A stretch of 64,000 nt of DNA from Streptomyces sp. NRRL WC-3605 (lineage in GTDB: Bacteria > Actinomycetota > Actinomycetes > Streptomycetales > Streptomycetaceae): the NCBI RefSeq assembly GCF_001509795.1, contig NZ_LLZN01000024.1, positions 62,001 to 126,000 on the forward strand, in the 5' to 3' direction. Made by a program: the position numbers and the translations under genes. The stretch's first letter is position 1; each line of letters begins with the position of its first letter. The notes beneath the pieces were generated by a model. It did not search any database, was not told the DNA's origin, and saw only the letters and a list, made by a program, of their open reading frames with translations. Below are positions 58,697 through 64,000 of this stretch, piece after piece.

Positions 58697-59329
58697 GTGA
58701 CTGCTGTTCCTCACCCCCGTTCCGAAGCCCCGGGCCCCGCCCGCGCGGGCCGTCTGAGTCTGGCCCTCGCCCTGCTGAGCGGGGCGCTCGGCGCGGCCGT
58801 GGCCCTGCTCGCCACCCGCCAGCGCTGGTCGGAGGGCACCGCCGCGGTGGCCGGCGGCTCCTTCCCCCTCACCGCCAAGGGCAGCGACGTCACCGGCGTC
58901 CCCGCGGCCCTGGCGATAGTCGGGCTGGCCGCGCTCGTCGCCGTCTTCGCCGTGCGCCGCGCCGGCCGCGTCCTGGTCGCCGCCCTGCTCGCGCTCTCCG
59001 GCGCCGGCACCGTCGCCGCCGCCCTGCTGGGCGCCTCCGACAGCTCCGCGCTCGACGAGCAGGCCGCCCGAACCTCCGGCGACACCGCCGCCACCGTCCA
59101 GTCCCTCACCCACACCGCCTGGCCGTACGCCGCCGCGGCCGGCGGCGCCCTGATCCTGCTCGCCGGGCTCCTGGCCCTGCGCTACGGCCGGATCTGGCCC
59201 GGCATGTCCGGCCGCTACGAGCGCAACGGCGCCCCCCGCCCGCGTCGTACGGCCCGCCCCGCCGACCCCGACCGTCCCGAGGAGATCTGGAAGGCGCTCG
59301 ACCGGGGCGAGGACCCCACGGGAGCCTGA
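58697..59329 (+). CDS. TIGR02234 trp-region membrane protein
   Basis: This is a 210-residue membrane protein with four hydrophobic helices, the conserved RQRWSEG near the first and a long extracytoplasmic loop. The cytoplasmic tail is charged (EEIWKALDRGEDPTGA). It matches the actinobacterial 'trp region conserved hypothetical membrane protein' family. Position after trpE suggests a link to tryptophan, perhaps transport, but none is proven. GATAGT (58684-58689) ends 7 nt before GTG 58697, with no ribosome binding site. Confidence 0.87.
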   Translation: MTAVPHPRSEAPGPARAGRLSLALALLSGALGAAVALLATRQRWSEGTAAVAGGSFPLTAKGSDVTGVPAALAIVGLAALVAVFAVRRAGRVLVAALLALSGAGTVAAALLGASDSSALDEQAARTSGDTAATVQSLTHTAWPYAAAAGGALILLAGLLALRYGRIWPGMSGRYERNGAPRPRRTARPADPDRPEEIWKALDRGEDPTGA

Positions 59330-59354
59330 CGTCCGCGGCCGCGACCCCCGGTGA

Positions 59355-59374
59355 CCGCACGCGCGCGCGTGCGG
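59355..59374. promoter_or_regulatory. 20-bp perfect palindrome before the HGxxPAAW gene
   Basis: CCGCACGCGC followed by GCGCGTGCGG forms a complete palindrome. It ends next to GACAAT (59375-59380), a possible -10 for the gene at 59440, so it covers the spacer/-35 region. It could be an operator or simply an alternating CG tract. Confidence 0.35.
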
Positions 59375-59439
59375 GACAATGACCGGGAGCGACCGGCTCA
59401 CCCCACGTACGACACGTACACAGCAACGAGGAGCAAGCA

Positions 59440-59691
59440 ATGGCGGGCAACAGCCACGGTCACACTTTGGCCGCCTGGACCGGTGTCACGATCGCGTTCA
59501 TCGGGTTCTGCGTGGCGGGCGCCTTCATGGTGATGGCCCAGCCCGCGGGCTTCTGGGCCGGTATGGGCGTCGTGATCCTCGGCGGCATCGTCGGCTGGGT
59601 CATGAGCGCCATGGGAATGGGCCAGCCCAAGGACGCCCACGAGCCGCACCTCACCACCGAGGAGCGCCAGGCGGCCGCCGCCAAGGGCTGA
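59440..59691 (+). CDS. HGxxPAAW-family small membrane protein
   Basis: This 83-residue protein opens MAGNSHGHTLAAW, the variant of the HGxxPAAW signature, and has two hydrophobic helices. A short cytoplasmic tail contains HEPHLTTEERQ. The function is unknown; the family is conserved near trp genes in Streptomyces. GAGGAG lies 6-9 nt before ATG 59440. Confidence 0.9.
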   Translation: MAGNSHGHTLAAWTGVTIAFIGFCVAGAFMVMAQPAGFWAGMGVVILGGIVGWVMSAMGMGQPKDAHEPHLTTEERQAAAAKG

Positions 59692-59708
59692 CCACCGCGT
59701 GACGCACC

Positions 59709-59751
59709 GAGGGGCGACCCGGCACCGATGGAGTGCCCGGGGGCGCCCCTC
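59709..59751 (+). terminator. Candidate terminator after the HGxxPAAW gene
   Basis: GAGGGGCG (59709-59716) pairs with CGCCCCTC (59744-59751), and CCCGG/CAC pair with GTG/CCGGG inside. It begins 18 nt after the stop. There is no U-tract. Confidence 0.55.
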
Positions 59752-59778
59752 ACGCCTGTCCGGGGCACAATGCTCGAC

Positions 59779-60216
59779 GTGGACACCGACAGCCGCAGGA
59801 CGCCGGCGACCCAGGCGGCCGCCCTCGCCCGCCGCGTGGCCGTCCCGGCGGGCGTGCTCGCGGCCGTCGCCGGGGCCTTCGCCTATGTCGGCGCGGTCGA
59901 CCCGAACGAACCGGGCCACTACCCCGCCTGCCCCCTCCTGGAGTACACCGGCATCTTCTGTCCGGGCTGCGGCGGGCTGCGCAGCGCGCACGCCGTCGTG
60001 CACGGCGACCTCGCGGCGGCGCTCCAGGACAACGCGCTCGCGGTGGCCGGCTACGCGCTCTTCGCCGTGCTGTGGACCGTCTGGGTGATCCGTTCCGTAC
60101 GGGGCCGTCCGCTGCGCATCGACCTCGCGCCGGCGCACCTGTGGGCGCTGGGTGCCCTGACCGTGGTCTTCACCGTTGTCCGGAACTCGCCGTTCGGTGT
60201 CCGGCTGCATCCTTGA
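59779..60216 (+). CDS. DUF2752 membrane protein
   Basis: This is a 145-residue protein with three hydrophobic segments and the DUF2752 signature CPGCGGLRSAHAVVHGD after ACPLLEYTGIF. The paired Cys residues may bind metal, but no function is established. CACAAT (59766-59771) ends 7 nt before GTG 59779, so I prefer this leaderless start over ATG 59770. It precedes trpC. Confidence 0.87.
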   Translation: MDTDSRRTPATQAAALARRVAVPAGVLAAVAGAFAYVGAVDPNEPGHYPACPLLEYTGIFCPGCGGLRSAHAVVHGDLAAALQDNALAVAGYALFAVLWTVWVIRSVRGRPLRIDLAPAHLWALGALTVVFTVVRNSPFGVRLHP

Positions 60217-60351
60217 TCAACCGGTGGACGTCCAGGTACTGGGACCGGCGTCAGCCGGATGCGAGGGCTCGGCCCACCTCCGGATACCATCGCAGTGACC
60301 ATCGGTTTTGAACCGCTCTCTCAGCCAACCGTCTGGAAGGGGGCCGCTCGC

Positions 60352-61161
60352 GTGAGTGTGCTCGACGAGATCATCGACGGAGTCCGTGCCGACCTCGCGG
60401 AGCGGCAGGCGCGCGTCAGCCTCGACGAGCTCAAGGAGCGCGCGGCGAAGGCCCCCGCGGCCAAGGACGGTGTCGCGGCCCTCCGCGGCGACGGCGTCAA
60501 GGTCATCTGCGAGGTCAAGCGGTCCAGCCCGTCCAAGGGCGCGCTGGCCGCGATCGCCGACCCGGCCGGGCTCGCCGCCGACTACGAGGCGGGCGGCGCC
60601 GCCGTCATCTCCGTCCTCACCGAGCAGCGCCGCTTCGGCGGTTCGCTGGCCGACCTGGAGGCCGTCCGCGCCCGCGTGGACATCCCGGTCCTGCGCAAGG
60701 ACTTCATCGTCACGTCGTACCAGCTGTGGGAGGCCCGCGCGTACGGCGCCGACCTCGCGCTGCTGATCGTCGCGGCCCTGGAGCAGTCCGCCCTGGAGTC
60801 CCTGATCGAGCGCGCCGAGTCCATCGGGCTCACCCCGCTCGTCGAGGTCCACGACGAGGACGAGGTCGACCGCGCGGTCGACGCGGGCGCCAAGATCATC
60901 GGTGTCAACGCCCGCAACCTGAAGACCCTGGAGGTCGACCGGGGCACCTTCGAGCGCGTCGCGCCCGAGATCCCGGACAGCGTCGTCAGGGTCGCCGAGT
61001 CCGGCGTCCGCGGCCCGCACGACCTCATCGCGTACGCCAACGCCGGCGCCGACGCGGTCCTGGTCGGCGAGTCCCTGGTCACCGGCAAGGACCCCAAGAC
61101 GGCGGTCTCCGACCTGGTGGCGGCGGGCGAGCACCCGGCACTGCGGCACGGCCGCGGCTGA
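60352..61161 (+). CDS. trpC: Indole-3-glycerol phosphate synthase
   Basis: TrpC closes the indole ring from CdRP. The 269-residue TIM barrel has [32 protein letters not shown] with a catalytic Lys, [20 protein letters not shown] and [13 protein letters not shown] (NARxL), and ends with the phosphate site [12 protein letters not shown] 60352 has GGAAGGGGG upstream. An in-frame GTG at 60295, 4 nt after TACCAT, is less likely. Confidence 0.96.
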   Translation: MSVLDEIIDGVRADLAERQARVSLDELKERAAKAPAAKDGVAALRGDGVKVICEVKRSSPSKGALAAIADPAGLAADYEAGGAAVISVLTEQRRFGGSLADLEAVRARVDIPVLRKDFIVTSYQLWEARAYGADLALLIVAALEQSALESLIERAESIGLTPLVEVHDEDEVDRAVDAGAKIIGVNARNLKTLEVDRGTFERVAPEIPDSVVRVAESGVRGPHDLIAYANAGADAVLVGESLVTGKDPKTAVSDLVAAGEHPALRHGRG

Positions 61162-61181
61162 GCGCCGATAGAATCTCCCCG

Positions 61182-61415
61182 ATGACGACCACGACCACCA
61201 CCACGGACCGGTACGCCCGCCTCGCGCGCGGCTGCCGCCCCCGTGGCTGCCGCGCGCCCGCCCGCCGGGTGCACGGCCGTCGTGTGCGCTACGTCATCGG
61301 AGACGAACCGGGCCAGGTGAACGGCCGTCGATGGCAGCGCCCCTTCCAGGGGCGCGGGGCTCTGTTCGACCTGCGGCTACCGCCGCGCGAGCGCTACCAG
61401 CCATATCCGGCCTGA
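61182..61415 (+). CDS. trpM: TrpM, small protein between trpC and trpB
   Basis: This 77-residue basic protein occupies the position of Streptomyces trpM (formerly trpX), which affects tryptophan production and development in S. coelicolor. It opens with seven threonines (MTTTTTTTDRY). An Arg/Cys-rich stretch (RGCRPRGCRAPARR) and VRYVIGDEPGQVNGRRW follow. The S. coelicolor form is, as I recall, somewhat shorter. TAGAAT (61169-61174), a perfect -10, ends 7 nt before the ATG with no ribosome binding site, so it should be leaderless and start its own transcript. Confidence 0.75.
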   Translation: MTTTTTTTDRYARLARGCRPRGCRAPARRVHGRRVRYVIGDEPGQVNGRRWQRPFQGRGALFDLRLPPRERYQPYPA

Positions 61416-61485
61416 GGCCGACCACCAGGCTCCGCCCCCACGGCGAATCGTGTTTTCCCATCGACACTCACCGTGAGGTACACGC

Positions 61486-62771
<1,286 letters not shown>

Positions 62772-62775
<4 letters not shown>

Positions 62776-63590
62776 GCGGGAACATCCAGCTGCTGTCGGA
62801 CACCCTGGCGGCCGCCAAGGCCGAGGACCGGTCCGCCCTGATCGCCTATCTGCCGGCCGGCTTCCCCACCGTGGACGGCGGCATCGCGGCGGTCAAGGCC
62901 GCACTGGAGGGCGGCGCCGACGTCGTCGAGGTCGGCCTGCCGCACAGCGACCCCGTGCTCGACGGCCCGGTCATCCAGACCGCCGACGACATCGCCCTGC
63001 GCGGTGGCGTGAGGATCGCCGACGTGATGCGCACGGTCCGCGAGGCCCACGCGGCCACCGGCAAGCCGATCCTCGTCATGACGTACTGGAACCCCATCGA
63101 CCGCTACGGCGTCGAGCGGTTCACCGCCGAGCTGGCCGAGGCGGGCGGCGCGGGCTGCATCCTGCCCGACCTGCCGGTCCAGGAGTCGGCGCTGTGGAGG
63201 GAGCACGCCGACAAGCACGGCCTGGCGACCGTGTTCGTGGTGGCGCCGAGCAGCAGGGACGAGCGGCTCGCCGAGATCACCGCGGCCGGCAGCGGCTTCG
63301 TGTACGCCGCCAGCCTGATGGGCGTCACCGGCACCCGCGCGTCCGTCGGCGCGCAGGCGCACGAGCTGGTCGGCCGCACCCGCGCCACCGGCACCGACCT
63401 GCCCGTCTGCGTCGGCCTGGGCGTCTCCAACGCCGAGCAGGCGGCCGAGGTCGCCGGGTTCGCGGACGGCGTGATCGTCGGCTCCGCCTTCGTCAAGGGC
63501 ATGCTGGACGCGCCGGACGACGCGGCCGGTGTCGAGGCCGTCCGCGCCCTCGCCGGCGAACTGGCGAAGGGCGTCCGCCGGAAGGCGTAG
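62772..63590 (+). CDS. trpA: Tryptophan synthase alpha subunit
   Basis: TrpA cleaves indole-3-glycerol phosphate to indole for TrpB. The 272-residue TIM barrel has catalytic Glu53 in [10 protein letters not shown] and Asp64 in VLDGPVIQ, then [21 protein letters not shown] and [12 protein letters not shown] 62772 overlaps the trpB stop (ATGA), as usual for coupled alpha/beta subunits. Confidence 0.97.
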
Positions 63591-63667
63591 GCGGCAGCCG
63601 CGCCGTCCGCGGGACATCGTCGGAAGAAGAGCCTTCCGTACGAGTCGCTCGAACGGGTGGACCTGGG

Positions 63668-63696
63668 ACCGGGGAGGCGCGGTGCGCCTCCCCGGT
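63668..63696 (+). terminator. Terminator after trpA
   Basis: A perfect 13-bp stem (63668-63680 with 63684-63696) and a 3-nt loop are followed by TCGTTTCT. It lies 78 nt after the trpA stop. Confidence 0.85.
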
Positions 63697-63710
63697 TCGT
63701 TTCTGCGGTT

Positions 63711-64000
63711 GTGAGCGAAAAGAATCGAGACGCGAAGCGGACCGCCCGGGAGCGGCTGGCGGTCGAGCGGGAGAAGCAGAGGGCGGCGGACCGGCGGCGC
63801 CGCACGCTGATCGTGGGCGCGAGCGTCGTCTGCGTGCTGGGCCTCGCCGCCGTGATCGGGGTCGTCGCGGCCAACGCCGGCAAGGACAGCGGCAGCGACG
63901 CCGGGCCGGTCGTCGGCCCCTCCGGAGCCCAGGGCAAGGACGGCCTCGCCATCCCGGTCGGCAAGGCGAGCGCCCCCTCGACGCTCACGGTCTGGGAGGA
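63711..64000 (+). CDS. DsbA-like thioredoxin domain protein (partial, runs off right edge)
   Basis: GTG 63711 opens a frame that continues to the window end (96 codons). It begins with a charged stretch (SEKNRDAKRTARERLAVERE), then one transmembrane helix (about 39-58) and the start of an extracytoplasmic domain (LAIPVGKASAPSTLTVWE). That is how membrane-anchored DsbA-like proteins read just before their CxxC. The layout matches the protein at 34504-35328. No clear ribosome binding site is seen, so the start is provisional. Confidence 0.8.
   Translation, partial: MSEKNRDAKRTARERLAVEREKQRAADRRRRTLIVGASVVCVLGLAAVIGVVAANAGKDSGSDAGPVVGPSGAQGKDGLAIPVGKASAPSTLTVWE

Noticed and set aside
60295..60297. 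GTG after TACCAT as a leaderless trpC start
   Set aside because: Only 4 nt separate the box from the codon, too close for a leaderless start, and GTG 60352 has a good ribosome binding site.

Overview
The window is chromosomal core DNA of a Streptomyces (or very close relative). The base composition is very high in G+C with strong third-position GC. It carries the Streptomyces-type division and cell-wall (dcw) cluster with sepF, ylmG and a long divIVA. It also has PriA-type hisA, a trpC-trpM-trpB-trpA arrangement, DnaE1 of 1179 residues and mycothiol-era actinobacterial families. No insertion sequence, prophage, CRISPR array, rRNA or tRNA gene was seen, and codon use is uniform, so I see no sign of recent transfer.

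Layout. 1-3124 (minus): a DUF58 protein cut by the left edge, its MoxR ATPase partner and a beta-carbonic anhydrase. 3301-21493 (plus): the dcw cluster, rsmH-ftsL-ftsI-murE-murF-mraY-murD-ftsW-murG-ftsQ-ftsZ-pgeF-yggS-sepF-ylmG-divIVA. Many joins overlap (ATGA/GTGA), there is a long rsmH leader, a separate ftsZ promoter region, and a strong terminator after divIVA. 21563-25084 (minus): isoleucyl-tRNA synthetase behind a T-box riboswitch. 25379-32720: a DksA/TraR-like protein with an Ala/Lys-rich tail, lspA, a RluD-type pseudouridine synthase, a GNAT enzyme, a CPA1 antiporter, an SDR enzyme, an MscS channel and a hydrolase. 32728-37522 (minus): PhoD phosphatase, a DsbA-like thioredoxin, a membrane protein and a DUF2252 protein. 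37738-41277: dnaE. 41368-50103: a 54-residue protein, a NYN-domain protein, an ABC exporter pair, membrane proteins, a 24-residue bL37-like ribosomal protein, YbaK, a Lon-substrate-binding-domain protein and two uncharacterised proteins. 50280-55985: hisD-hisC-hisB-(54 aa)-hisH-hisA/priA-ridA-hisF. 56012-63590: a TIGR03085 protein, hisI, trpE, trp-region membrane proteins, trpC, trpM, trpB, trpA. 63711-end: the start of a second DsbA-like protein.

The dcw genes make lipid II from UDP-MurNAc (MurE, MurF, MurD, MraY, MurG) and build the septum (FtsL, FtsI, FtsQ, FtsW, FtsZ, SepF, YlmG); DivIVA directs polar growth. The his and trp blocks supply both amino acids and share PriA, which should also do the TrpF step because no trpF is present here.

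The region is mostly ordinary. The points most worth a second look are: (i) IleRS has a G-A-H-H sequence in place of the class I HxGH motif; (ii) a translational T-box precedes ileS; (iii) many genes have a -10-like hexamer 6-8 nt before the start codon and no ribosome binding site, which predicts leaderless mRNAs; (iv) mini-ORFs exactly bridge rsmH to ftsL and the ABC ATPase to its permease, and another precedes ftsW; (v) there is a 24-codon bL37-like gene; (vi) two perfect DnaA boxes lie outside any origin. I did not find convincing evidence of an undescribed multi-gene system.
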